From positions 115,518-179,517 of the forward strand of contig MU385919.1 of assembly GCA_022497145.1 (NCBI GenBank): DNA of 64,000 nt. The letters are read 5' to 3'. Below are positions 11,898 through 23,620 of this stretch, piece after piece (within the stretch, counting starts at the first letter, position 1; each line of letters starts with the position of its first letter). Source of the stretch: Rostrohypoxylon terebratum. Lineage: Eukaryota > Ascomycota > Sordariomycetes > Xylariales > Hypoxylaceae. A program made the translations under genes and the position numbers. The notes under the pieces were generated by a model that saw only the letters and a program-made list of their open reading frames with translations, was not told the origin of the DNA and searched no databases.

Positions 11898-14800
11898 GTT
11901 TGTGTCTTCGTACTGAGGATGGAACTCAGCTTGGGGATATTGAGCGTATTCTTGTTGTGGCGGATGAAAGGATTGATTAGAAGGAATCTGCCGGAAGCCC
12001 GCCGAGTCCCCAGCCAGGAATGATTGAGAATCTCGATTGAACGCCAGATTGATGGCACTGGACTCCTCACTTAAGGAGGAGTCGAACGAGTGACGAGCGC
12101 GAATGGAAATGAATCAAAATTAAAGTGCTGGAAAACGGTGCGGCCACAGTGCGGTTGGATACCCCAATTTCTTGTCTCGGCGATCTGTACCGTTTCTTCC
12201 ACCTGCCCTAAACAATGCGGACGGTAGTCGGCGGGGGTGTGAAAGGTAGAGAGGTAGGGCGCAGAAACAAAGAAGTCGGATTCGTGGTATCGCGAAGTTA
12301 TTACACTAAAAAAAAACTGATAGAAATGGTCAGCGTCCAAATACCGCGACGTTGTAATGTATTTTTTGTCCCTTTTTTTCTCGTATGGCACGGACGGGAG
12401 TATGATGAATGGTGGATTGTTGATGAGAACGGAGTGAATAGGTAATAGGTTATTAGATTGCTGCTGACCAGGTCGATTGAGATTTGGCTGGGCTGGCTGA
12501 AACAGACCGATGGGTTTGATCCGTGACGAGGATGAACCAGGGGGTGTGATTCGGGTCTGGCCGGCGGCCTACCAACTACCCAACTACCTAGACTACTAGG
12601 CTGAGTTACTTGGTCTTTCTTTCACGTCTTAAAAATGCCTGTAAAAAGGAAATCTTTTGGAAATTGTTTGAGTTTCCCGAATTTCCTTTGTCGCACATGC
12701 AGACTGTGCAGATTGATGCGGGATGTGTGTGGTGGTATGGGTGGTATGTGGTATATTGTTGTAGTGAGCGGTAAAAAAAAAATAGAGGGTGCTGTCAGGT
12801 GGCTCGTATAACGAATTGACGGCGCGGTTTAGGGGAAGCGATAGTGGCCTGCTTCTGCACTTCTGCAAGCCAAGCGATGCGGGATGTTGAACTAGTGAAC
12901 TTGAATGGACGTAGGCAGACTTACAAGAAAAACAACCAGACCGATGAATAAAGTGAGAGGAGTAAACAGCGCTATTCTCGAGATCTTGACAAAAAGGGAA
13001 GATGGAACGCGTTTGTTTGGTTGAAGTTTCTGTTCGAATGAAATGAGGAATTGAGTTTTGTCCTAGGTTAATTTTTTTTTTCTGCTCTGGTCTAGTACGT
13101 AGTAAACTTTGAAAGTTTGGTTCGAAATGTTCAGAACGGAAGTCTGCTGACGGGGAACTTGGAGGGACTAGGATGAAGGAAGCTGCATTCAATGGTTTAA
13201 TGGGTCTTTTCACCTGCTGGGCAGTGCTGACATGCGAACTGGGGTAATTTACGTGGATCTATCTTCCGCTGGGACGGTAGGACAACGGTACATAGTAGCG
13301 TTTGTTAGTGGAACTGCCAGACCTTGTAACGTTAAGCTAGCGAACTCTACTTGTAAAGCTGCCCCGATTTTCTTCCCTTTTGCCCTGAAGGATCCCTGGA
13401 AGGTACTTCCAGTGCATGTAGGACAGTAGGATACTACTATAGTACTACTAATAAAGTCTAACCTTGAATGTAGTGTACTTGTATTGTATTATTGTATTAT
13501 TGTATGTACATCATACAGCCACCACCGCCTTGTGTACATACCACCGCTACAAAACACAAACACCCCATTCTGTCCATCATCTGGCGTTCGTCATCTTTCA
13601 TCTTACCTCAATACGAAATATGGGACACCGGGACGCTCTGGGCATTTTCCCGGCTACGGGAACTTAGAATCAGCCGTTTTTAATAAGAGGTCGCCCTCGG
13701 CGCATTGGGCACAGAATTTCTGCATATTTACTGTATTCGTATAATTGACGACCTCGGACTTTCTGCAGTTTTGATCGTCAGCAATATCAATATCGAGCAA
13801 CGACATTTCAGCTCATTTAGCGACGACTCTTTAGTGGTTACATACCACTAAGTACCCCATTATGCGGCTGATCTCGACCAGGTTAGAAGTCGATTCAACC
13901 TGCAGATATGCAGAAAAGTCCCCATAACTTCCAACTACACTACCCTGACTACCTAGGACCTAGGACCTACTTACGTACCTACTATTATGTAGATGACCAG
14001 GTGCCAACCTAGAGGCTAGCATATGCCATACGTAGCCCTGGAGGTATTGTGCCTACCTACCTGGTCGACCTCCGCTGTTTCTATATTTAAAATCGTTCTT
14101 TTGACGGCGTCAATCATTCCGTCTTTTGGGCTTTCTTCCTGTTAGACGTTCTACTTTACGGTTATCAAATCCGAATATTTTTCATACATGTCTGAGCGGG
14201 CGAAATGGAAAATTCTTATTCGATTGAATTGTGTTGCATATCCCCGTTCATTAGACCCCCTTGAGAACGTTATGTAACGAGTCACAATACCAGCATAGGC
14301 TACTCGAGACACAGAAGGGTCTTCTCAGCCCACTGCGGTTCCACCTTGCGGAAGAATCCCTGACCAGGCAAGGCAGACAGACCAGATAGGGTAGAGCCCA
14401 TGCTACTCATGCCAAGGGCTGCTAAGCCACTTACTATGTAGATGCTTAACAACGGTCGTCACGCCGACGTCCATCATCTACAAATTTTTACAATGGACCA
14501 AGACATCATATTATGTCATTCGCCTTGGAGATCATTTACTAGATATTACTATAAGCCAAGTCATCTAGATGTCTGTTGTGTCTTGTTAATAATATTCGGT
14601 ATCTACTATAAGAGAGATAGGGTGAATGCGGCTAGAAACCTGAAACATCCCTGACTGAAGGACTTTGAAACCAAGATTCCAGAAGGAGATATTTGAGGCA
14701 AGATATACTCGATCTGTCTGGCTGTCAACTTGGCCGGCATGCCAAAGACCCAGAGTCCCTCTTTATCGCTTTCTGGTCGCAATTCCTATCGCAACTTCCG

Positions 14801-15494
14801 GTTCCTATCGCATACCTTCACTGAAATAAGTAAGCTCTCCCCACCAGTTAGGTGATTAAATCCTCCGGGCTGTTTATAGTAATATGTGGTAAACTTATAA
14901 CGGAAGCTGGTTATTAGTATCTGTAATCTCATGCGAGCTGCACTCTCGAAACACAATCGCAAACAAATGCCATTCCAGATACTACATTTTAAAGAAGAGA
15001 TCGTTGGATCTGATAATATTAATTGGGAAGTTATTGGTCAATAGTATCATGATAATATCCTATTAAATGATAAAACGCTCATTAATTAATAGTTGAAAAA
15101 TGACCTCGGCAGTTCGGGGCTCGAAAGGTAGAGCTAAATTATTATGTAATAAAACTGAAACTGGTGGGCAGGCGGGTCAGAGAGAGACCCAACTTTTCAA
15201 CCAATATGCACCGCCACAAGTTACCCCAGCAGCCCAGCAGCCCAGCAGCCCCAGCCGTGGTCCACGGTGCTGCGTGCAGGTGAGGAAGGTACAATACCTT
15301 GGTACCAATTAAACTGTCAGACTGTTCCATGTTAAGGTAATCAGTAATCAATTGTGGAACCGAGGCCGAACTGTGCAAACGCGCTTAGGCGCAACAACTA
15401 CGTCAAAAAAAAGAGAAGCTCCAGCCAAAAACGCGATTGCGGCATCACCACAAATTCCAATAGTATAACCGACGCAGCTCTTAATTCGCCTAAT
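11898..15494. other. Long intergenic region without a supported gene
   Basis: About 3.6 kb of mixed composition. It contains poly-A/T tracts (about 12308, 12775, 13073), C/T-rich flanks, TACCTACC-type patches near 13960-14060 and a strongly AT-rich segment around 14850-15100. A 194-codon open frame on the minus strand (12629-13213) is Ser/His/Thr-rich with no domain and looks like chance. Part of the region must hold the promoters of the UPF0658 and PPP4R2-like genes. Confidence 0.5.
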
Positions 15495-17373
15495 ATGATG
15501 GAGATCGAGGAGGAAGATATCTTGCGTAATGTCGCCAATGGTGGACAGATCGACTAGTAAGACTATCAATCCTATATGAGCTTTTTCAATGCCACCACAG
15601 TTGCTGACATGAGTTGATATCACAAGTTCTGTCTGGCCGGCTCTTCTACCAAGAATTATATCACGAATAGAAAGAGTAAGCTGGGATAATAACCAAGACA
15701 CATTGTCTATGAGCGCTCCAATGTTGATATATATTGTCAAATAGGTTGCGCGTTATGAATTCCCTATACCTTCGTTGCCGCCTCCGGCACCAACAATCAT
15801 TCCATCGTCTATCCCACCACCTCAGACACAAACAGATTCAGAGCCGACCGAGAACTTCCTATCGCCACTCCCCTCGTCGCCCATAGAACCCACGAGCTCT
15901 AGCTCATCTCAAGAAAACAAAGAAAACAAAGAAGACACCCCCATAGCCCCGCGTCCAAACCCACCCTCCACCTCCGCCGCCCCAACTCCTGCTCCCGCAC
16001 CCGCGCCCGCCGCAGCCCTGCCTCCCGGCATGCTGCCCCAACAAATCCTCTCCATGGTTGCCGAGATAACGACGACGCTGAAGTCCACATTCCCGAAGTA
16101 CCCGCCGCACACGCTGCAGCGGCTCTCCGAGCTCGTCATCGCGCCCAAGCACCACTACCGCACGCTGCCGACGTACCTGCACGCCCTCGACCGCGTCGTC
16201 CACGTGACGTCCGGCTTGAACATCTACCCTCTGCCGCCCGCCATCCCTGATTTCAAGAGCGGCTCGCTCCTCGCCAACGGGCTCTCCGACGCGCTCGCCG
16301 CGCCGTCGCCCTGGGCCACGCCTGGTAGCGACGAGGCGCTAGGCGGTGCCTTGCTCACGCCTATCCCTTGGCTGCAGCCGAACCACCACGGCATCGGGGG
16401 CCCCTCCTCCGCGCTCAGCACGCCGGGACAGCGTAGCCCGAACTCGCCCGGCGGCGGACCGCAAGGCGGCGCCGGGCCAGGCGCAATGGGACCGAATGAC
16501 ATGGAAGGGGAGGTGCGGACGGAGAGCACGGAGACGATCGACGGGCCGAACGGCGTGGGGAGCATCGAGACGGTCAGCGTCAGCGTGAACGGGATCCCGT
16601 CGATGGGCGCGCGCGGCGTGGGGGTTACCCAGGGCGAGCTTTTAAGGCAGGAGCAGCGCGCGGGCGTCGTGCCTGTCAGTCAGCTCGTGCCGAGTCACCA
16701 CGTGCACAGCGCCAACCCGCACGCCCAGGTCCACCGCCGCGCTTCTGCTTCGCCCACGGGCGAGGCGTCGTCTGCTGCTGAAGCGGATAGGAAGTCTGCG
16801 TCCCCGCCAAATGCAGCTGAGGTTGATGCTGCTGCGGCTGCTGCGGCTGCTTCTTCTTCTGCCACTGTCGGCGGTGATAACGCCGGGGTCGCGAATCCCT
16901 CGCCCAACTCTAACCCAGCTGACCCCGACGCCCCCGTAGGCTCTATCGCCGGCTCCGAGGAAGAAACGCCGCACGCGCGCGGGCCAGAGGAGATCGGGCC
17001 CGAAGACACGGGCCCGCAACACGGCAGCAGCAGCACGCCGTCCGCCACCGGCGGCATCGAGATGCAAGGCATCGACATCGAAGCCGCGGTCGGCCGAAAG
17101 CGCGCCAGCAAGAGCCCCCCCTCCAAGCCGGACGAAGACAAGATGGACATCGAGGCCGCGCCAGCCCAAGCGGACGCGAACGCGAACGCACGTAAGAGCC
17201 GGAGCCGGAGCACGACGCCGAAGCGCGAGGCGGACGACGAGCTCGAGGGCGGCGATAGCAAGAGGTTAAAGGAGGAGGGCGAGGCAAAGGCGGAGGCGGA
17301 CGATACCGCTATGGACACCTCCGCCGACGGCAAGGACGTCGCTGACGCGGAGGCTGAGAAGGGGCCGGGTTAG
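15495..17373 (+). CDS. PPP4R2-type regulatory subunit of protein phosphatase 4
   Basis: Three exons, 15495-15556, 15627-15675 and 15745-17373, give 579 aa. Introns are 70 bp and 69 bp. The middle exon is only 49 nt and supplies the conserved W-P-A-L-L-P motif: spliced, the N-terminus reads EDILRNVANGG, QIDYSVWPALLP, RIISRIERVARYEFP. Exon 3 continues with PPHTLQRLSELVIAPKHHYR and TLPTYLHALDRVVHVTSG, the core of the PPP4R2 domain, to about residue 200. The rest (about 370 residues) is low-complexity, rich in Pro/Gly/Ala then Lys/Glu/Asp, with nuclear-localisation-like KKxRSRS-type patches near the end. PPP4R2 targets PP4 catalytic subunit to substrates such as DNA-repair and checkpoint proteins; yeast Psy4 is the counterpart. 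Exon 3 is strikingly GC-rich compared with its flanks. Confidence 0.8.
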
Positions 17374-18122
17374 TATCCCGCCGGGGTTCGCGACTTTCGC
17401 GTCTTGCTACGAGATAAACCTCCAACTACTCCAAAGGGTGAGTAAGGGGTCTACATAAAGGACCTAGTTAAACTTCACTCAGCGAGGACACATCAATTAC
17501 ACTCTAGGTTGAATGATCGAGGATGAACGAACGAAGGGGAGTCTGGTTGTCGGCGCCTATGCTATGTACTTTTTTTCTTCCTCTTAAAACTCGCTGCCGC
17601 TGCCGCTGGCTACTTATGGACCGGGAACTTTTGTACGTGTAGTGATAGTGATAGTGATACCAAGCATGGAAACAAGACGAGACGAGAAGAGACGAGACGG
17701 GGAAAAACAGATATTGTTTGCGTCTGCGTTACAGGATAGTTGGTATGAATGAATGCTGCATGAATAATACCTCTTATGTTTGCTCGTTCGAAATGCTGAG
17801 CGTAGAATTCTCTACTAAACATGTTGAAGCACTTGGCAGTTAATCAACTGTCAAGAACGTGTATATCGTCATATTACGTTTTACGTGACTGCGCACTTGT
17901 CTACTTGACCAATTGCACACTACATGAAAACAGAGCCTATGAATGTTTTGCTATCCACCTTTTCCCATATTCCCTAGCTCTTTCTCATAGCGCCGGCGCA
18001 AATCCCCAATGGCAAATGTGAGAGCAAAATGTCCAGCTAAGTGACCAGCTAAGGAAACCACACTGGAATGGAGTACAAAGTCATGATTAGTCATCGACCC
18101 TCACCGTTATTTCCATCACCGT
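17374..18122. other. Convergent 3' flanks of the PPP4R2-like gene and rad50
   Basis: About 750 bp, probably mostly 3' UTRs. Contains short simple repeats (TAGTGA at about 17641-17658, GACGA/GAGAC at about 17670-17700). No gene seen. Confidence 0.5.
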
Positions 18123-21100
18123 CTACACGACAGTGGATATACTCTCGCGTTCGATCACGCTATTCTGCTTATCGTCGCGCTTGACGCGATAGAAGTAGTC
18201 GCAGAAATCCGAGCAGCGCATGTGTCTCAGGAATTCCTCGTCGTGGGTGATGACGATAAGCTGGAAGTTGAACTGGGCCTTGCGAGACTGTATGATGGAG
18301 TGCAGGCTCTCGGCAAGACTGCGGATGTTGTCCCGGTCGAGATTCGTGGTCGGCTCGTCAAGGGCGATGAGCCCGCAGCCGCTGCCAAATGATTCGGCTA
18401 GCGCCAACCGGATGATAATGCTTGCTAACACCTTTTGGCCGGCCGAGCATCTACCTCGCATGTCCATCTCTGTATCCTGTTTTACCATGCATACGCGGTA
18501 GTTGTACGAGCTGCGGGAGCCCGTTGTGACTTCGCTATCCGATTTGATGAGAATCGTATCTATATCAGTGCCTTGGTACGTGCTCTGCCATAGCTCGCCC
18601 GCAATCCTGTTTACTTCCTCCATCTTCATCGCATGATACCGCATGATAGCATTGCCGAGTGCCGTGCCATACTTGCCGACATCTTCGATTGCCGCCTTGG
18701 TTGCTTCTACCTTGACATGGATTTCGCGGTAGTTTTGTGCAGCGTTCTTGTAGTGGAGTTCCCACTCCGAGATCAATCTTGCTAACTCTCCATCTTTACT
18801 CATCATCTGTCCCTTAAGTGAGCCGATCTCTGCGTTCAATAAGTGGCTCCGCGACTCCCAATTCTTGGCTTCTTGATCAAGCCGTTCATAGTCCTCGTTT
18901 GCATTACGGGACTCGAGCTCTTCGATACTTCGTCTGAATTTCTCGATGTCCCGGAGAGTCTTGCGATAGGAAAGATTGTCGATGATATTCTTCCTCCTAG
19001 TCTCGCTGTTGGCAATTTCTTCCTTGAGTTTGTTGGTTCGGGCTGTCAAGTCATTCAAATCCTTCTCGGTACGTTTAATATTGGTATCGAGTGTTTGTAT
19101 CGCCCGTTCCGTTGCAGCGAGGAGTGATGGTCCGCCACGACTCAGATAGTCCTCAATATCGTTATTGATTAATTTCAGTTCACCCACCGAAGTCGCGAGC
19201 CCATCACGCTCATCGGCAACCTTCTTTTCTTTCGCGCGCCCTCTTTGTTGAGTGTCATCTCGGATGGTTTTCGCCTTAAGGATCTCAGGCTCAATCAATC
19301 CTAGTCCCTTGTCTGCTTCCTGGATTATCTCTTTTTGCTTACTCATATCATCCTTCTGTGCCTGAATTTGATCTTGGAAAGCCTTTTTCTTTTCAAGTTG
19401 CCGAGTTGCGTCGTTGATCCTGTTGCTTAATCGACTGCGCTCAAGCTCAAGCGAATTTATTAGGTCCCGCACCCGCTGCTTATCAGTAGACAATTTAGAA
19501 ATTTCGTTCTTCGTTGTCTTCATCTGCTCAGCACATCTATCTTGCAGCTCGTGAATATCGTTAGTGCTTCGAACTGTGCCACTGGATTGCTGTTGAGACA
19601 TAATTCTCTCGACTTGAGCCTCTGCCTCCTCAATCTCGTTGTACGTCTGGGAGATGTTGTGAACCGTCTTGCTCATCGACTCTAGGTCTTGCTTTTCCTC
19701 TAGTCTTCCTCGGACAAGTTCATCCATTTCCTCAACACGCTGCACCATGCTTTCTTCTCTCTCCTTAGCCACTCGGATCTCTCTGTCGGATTCCTCTTTC
19801 TCAGCCACGAGTCTGGTGTACGCTTCCTTCTTTGGACGAACTGTTCGAAGATTCCCCAACAACTGTTCAAACTCGGCTAAGTCAGTTTGCAAATCCTCCT
19901 TTTTCTCGTCCTGGAGGGCTTCTTTAATTTTCCTAACTAATCGCGACTTGTCGTTTGCATCGACAAATGCGCGATCACATAATTTGCATCGGTTCTGCCT
20001 GTTCAGCACTTTTTCGCATTCTTGATAGTAACTTTTCAAGTGATCGAAGAGCGCAATGTCCGTCTCCAAAGTGAGAATTTCCCCTTCGAGGCGTTCCATT
20101 TCTTTAGGCAATTTGTCTACAGTTGGCTCTGTGGTAGGATCTACTTTTTTAAGCGCATCGAGAACTGCGGATTTACATCGGTCTATCTCTTCGTTGCGTT
20201 TCTTAGCTTTCTCTTGTGAGTTCGATAAGGTGTACTGTATTTGCTTGAGTTGCTGAGCAATATCGTCGCGGTTTCGGGCCGCATCTTCATAAGCCTGAAT
20301 TTTCGACTGCAGTGCCTGTTGAAATTCTCTGTCGATGGTAGACGGTCGCCGTGAGCTGCCAATCATAGCAGACAACTTGTCGTTCCATGTGTTAGTAAGC
20401 GTATCTAACTTCCGCTTCTTCTCAACCAGCTCGGTCTTGCGAACATCAAGTTGGGCTCGATCGGCAAGGAGTCTGGTGGACTCTAAAAGCTCGCGACCAA
20501 GTCTACTGCTCTCCGCTTCAAGTTGCTGTAGTCTAGTCTCCTCTCGTTGTAGTTTCGCGTCGAAGTCCGAGTTCTGCAATTCCTGTGCAGCCTCTCCGAG
20601 TCGCTTCTCCACATCCTTGAAAGATGAGTCTAGTAGTGCCTTGCTACCTTCGTCGACTTGTACCGAATTGAGATCTTTTTGCAGGGCTGCAATACGCTTC
20701 TCTATTTTATTTATTTCCTGTCTCGCAGAAATACGGCTTTGGCTGTGGCGATTCTTTTGGTTTTCTAAATCGACGATTGCGGCTCTCTTGGTATCAAGCT
20801 CTTCGGCATTTTCAGACTGTAAGCTTTCGAGCTCGCGCTTTTTGTCGGCTAGGAGCTTTTGGATTCGTTCTTGGAATGCCTGAACTTTTCGATCATCTAA
20901 ATCTCCATCAAAACCGCGAATGCTATGTAGTTGGGCCGCTTGATGAATCTGTTCGACACGCGAGGCGAGCTGACGCTCATATTTTGCTTCATCGGATTGG
21001 CGCATACCTCGCTCTGCCAATTTCTCATCCATGTCTCGGCGGAATTTGGATAATTCTTTTTGATATTGACCATATTGCTTGATGTTTTCTTCAAGGTCAT

Positions 21101-22049
21101 GTTCATGTCTAGCGACTCGATCTTCGTACTGCGCAAGGGTATCTTGAAGCCAGTCTTCAGATTCATCCATTTCGTCCATTCGGGATCCCGTCTCTTCCAA
21201 TTTTTGCTGGAGGTAACCCAGTTCGCGCTTGTTACTGTTTAGCTCGTTGATGATATTGAGAAAGCTGTTGGCCTGTTGGTGCATCTCTAGAGCATTCTGA
21301 TCGGCGACTTCCTTCTCTTGTTTAAACTCTTTTAATTTGTCCCGTAGCTCTTCTATTTCTGCCTCTAATGCCCGAGAAAGCTTCTCACTTTTCTCGGCCT
21401 TTTCCTTGTTGGCTTTTTCTTGACCTTCCTGGATTTTCAATTTCTGCAGCTCCTCGCCCGTCTTCTTCTTTAGCATTTTGAGGCTATCGATGGCCTTGGT
21501 ATACCTCATGGCCTCGAAAATCTCATCGAATCGTTTTTTGAGGGCGGAGGGCTCGCTCATGGGCCATAGTGACTCGTCTTGATGGCAGAAAATGACAGAA
21601 TCGAGGATAGCGCAGCCAACGCCTAGGGCTTTCGGAACAGCTTCATTGAGTTTGATCTTGTTAGAGGGACCCGTGTTTTTCTCCCCTGCGTGGCTAATGA
21701 GGAGGGATCCATCCAGAGTCTTCTGAGTTCTCGTAGTCTTCTTTACGGTAAGCTGTAGGCTACGGGTAACAACGAAGGTAGTTTCGGGAGGGACGCTGAA
21801 TTTGAGCTTGACCTGTGCTAAAACCTCACGCTCTCCGCATAGCTTAGGATCGTGGATGAAAGCTCCTCCTTTGCTGTTCGGAGGAGCGTCGCCAGTTGTG
21901 GCATATTTGAGGCACTCGATTATAGTAGTTTTACCAGAACCATTATACCCAACAATTAGGGTCAGAGGGGTTTGGAACTGTATGGTCTGTCTGTCGTTCG
22001 GGCTAAAGGACCGAATGCCCGAGATGGATAACTTATCAATCTTAGACAT
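18123..22049 (-). CDS. rad50: DNA repair ATPase Rad50
   Basis: A single uninterrupted minus-strand frame of 1308 aa, the usual length of fungal Rad50. Residues 34-42 are the Walker A loop (GYNGSGKTT). Two very long coiled coils flank the zinc-hook CKLC at about residues 687-690. The C-terminal lobe has the ABC signature CSAGQKVLASIIIRLALAES (about 1200) and Walker B with the D-loop (LIALDEPTTNLD, about 1225-1237), then the switch His in IVITHDEEFL. Rad50 is the ATPase of the Mre11-Rad50-Nbs1/Xrs2 complex that tethers and processes DNA double-strand breaks and telomere ends. All key residues are intact. No intron was needed, unlike most neighbours. It shares an upstream region with wc-2, which is transcribed divergently. 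Confidence 0.98.
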   Translation of the reverse strand: MSKIDKLSISGIRSFSPNDRQTIQFQTPLTLIVGYNGSGKTTIIECLKYATTGDAPPNSKGGAFIHDPKLCGEREVLAQVKLKFSVPPETTFVVTRSLQLTVKKTTRTQKTLDGSLLISHAGEKNTGPSNKIKLNEAVPKALGVGCAILDSVIFCHQDESLWPMSEPSALKKRFDEIFEAMRYTKAIDSLKMLKKKTGEELQKLKIQEGQEKANKEKAEKSEKLSRALEAEIEELRDKLKEFKQEKEVADQNALEMHQQANSFLNIINELNSNKRELGYLQQKLEETGSRMDEMDESEDWLQDTLAQYEDRVARHEHDLEENIKQYGQYQKELSKFRRDMDEKLAERGMRQSDEAKYERQLASRVEQIHQAAQLHSIRGFDGDLDDRKVQAFQERIQKLLADKKRELESLQSENAEELDTKRAAIVDLENQKNRHSQSRISARQEINKIEKRIAALQKDLNSVQVDEGSKALLDSSFKDVEKRLGEAAQELQNSDFDAKLQREETRLQQLEAESSRLGRELLESTRLLADRAQLDVRKTELVEKKRKLDTLTNTWNDKLSAMIGSSRRPSTIDREFQQALQSKIQAYEDAARNRDDIAQQLKQIQYTLSNSQEKAKKRNEEIDRCKSAVLDALKKVDPTTEPTVDKLPKEMERLEGEILTLETDIALFDHLKSYYQECEKVLNRQNRCKLCDRAFVDANDKSRLVRKIKEALQDEKKEDLQTDLAEFEQLLGNLRTVRPKKEAYTRLVAEKEESDREIRVAKEREESMVQRVEEMDELVRGRLEEKQDLESMSKTVHNISQTYNEIEEAEAQVERIMSQQQSSGTVRSTNDIHELQDRCAEQMKTTKNEISKLSTDKQRVRDLINSLELERSRLSNRINDATRQLEKKKAFQDQIQAQKDDMSKQKEIIQEADKGLGLIEPEILKAKTIRDDTQQRGRAKEKKVADERDGLATSVGELKLINNDIEDYLSRGGPSLLAATERAIQTLDTNIKRTEKDLNDLTARTNKLKEEIANSETRRKNIIDNLSYRKTLRDIEKFRRSIEELESRNANEDYERLDQEAKNWESRSHLLNAEIGSLKGQMMSKDGELARLISEWELHYKNAAQNYREIHVKVEATKAAIEDVGKYGTALGNAIMRYHAMKMEEVNRIAGELWQSTYQGTDIDTILIKSDSEVTTGSRSSYNYRVCMVKQDTEMDMRGRCSAGQKVLASIIIRLALAESFGSGCGLIALDEPTTNLDRDNIRSLAESLHSIIQSRKAQFNFQLIVITHDEEFLRHMRCSDFCDYFYRVKRDDKQNSVIERESISTVV

Positions 22050-23620
22050 AGCGATGAATCAGAGTCTTAATATCACTGGATTGAAATGCGACCGTCCCAT
22101 AATATGAGGCCGATGTGATTTACGTGGTGACGCAGTCGCTGGTAAGTAGAGACGGTTTTATATTTAGATAGCAAGTTTGCGAGGGGGGGTTTCTCTGTTT
22201 GTCCTTTTTTGCCAGATAGATGAATTGCTTCTCGGTTTTGCTAATTGCGTATAGCTGTGTTCTTGTGTGGATGTAAATGTAGATGTGTGTAAAAAGTCAT
22301 AAGATTACAAACTGGAGAGTAAAATAAAATGGGACGCGTCTGGATCGCAGCTTTTGGAGGGGAAAACGCGCCGTAGAACTGTACCTAGCACCCAGGCTGC
22401 CAGGCTGCCAGGTCCCAGGTATCCACGGTAGCTAGTACCTGCAGGGTGCAGCTGCCTAAACTTAGTCGTTAAAGTTACTGCTAAAGTTAGGCCACCATCC
22501 CCGGGAAACCTGGGAGAGTTTCTTCCAAGTTTTCTTTGCGCAGTAATATAGTACTAGAAGTACTTGTACCTACATCCGCCCTCTTGGTAACTGTAGGTAC
22601 ACTGTCGGGATCCACGGCTATGATGTAGTATACTTCGTACTAGGTATGCATTTCTTTGTAGATAATTGGATACTTTCATAAACACACCTACCTAATGAAT
22701 TGTAACATTGTGACTAAGTTTTTTATACTGAATTAGTATCAGTACCATCATCCGATATCCTAGGTCTCATGGATCTATATCCATTTTGAGAAATGCCCCA
22801 TCCGTGGGATGTATGTAAGAGAGCAAAACAGGAAAGGTATCGTGCAAATAAGAGCCGTATTAACGAAGCGATCGCCCAGCATGCCGCCTTTTTCCCCGAT
22901 CGACTTGGCCTCTCGGGTGTATCGAAGTACATCTAGTACTTCGTACACCAAGAAGTTAGCCAAGTTGGCAGGTACGAGGGACGTACATAGTACGTAACAG
23001 AAGCGAAACTATGGGCGGGATCACCAGGATCACCTTCCCCTCGAATGTACAAGTACAAGTTAGGTCACACGGTAATCCATTTTGTTAATCGAGAAAGTGA
23101 AATCCCATCCCCGGGATCCCGTTTTCTTCGATATGCCCTGTCTCCTTTTATCAATTTTATCAATTCCTTCATATTACATCCCACCTTAACCACCTTAAGC
23201 AGTGACAATCTCGACCTATGAACCTTGAACCTTTCAGCTACTATATCAACACCACAATCGTCATCGGGGTTTGATGAAAGCTTCTACATAATCTCTTTTC
23301 CCTATCTTCTTCTCCCTCCGTTCTATGTTCTGCGTTCTCCGTGTTCTCTCTCTCTCTCCCTCTTGCTCTTCTCTTCCCTCTCCCTTTAGTCATTTTCATT
23401 TTTCATTTGATTAAGAAAACTTTTCTTTTAAATTAATTTGATTGAAAATTTCCCCTCACCTAGCTCGGTTAGGCCAGATGCTCCCTCTGCAGAGACCAGA
23501 GCTCTATCCATTCGAGGTCTTTAGCAAATCTCATCTAAACACCCGCTACGTCGCATTTGACTTTAGATCAGCTCCAGTTGTAAGCTTGCGCCGTCGTCGC
23601 CACGACCCACTATTGCTATC
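22050..23620. promoter_or_regulatory. Divergent intergenic region between rad50 and wc-2
   Basis: About 1.57 kb between two divergent starts. It contains TACCTAC-type and CTGCCAGG repeats near 22390-22430, and a long CT-rich tract at about 23280-23395 that probably belongs to the wc-2 transcription start/leader region. No supported ORF. Confidence 0.5.

Noticed and set aside
12629..13213. 194-codon minus-strand ORF
   Set aside because: Ser/His/Thr/Pro-biased with no domain, poly-Phe from a T-run and no supporting context; consistent with chance openness of flanking DNA.
16642..17333. Long minus-strand ORFs of 175 and 212 codons
   Set aside because: Antisense shadows of the GC-rich third exon of the PPP4R2-like gene.
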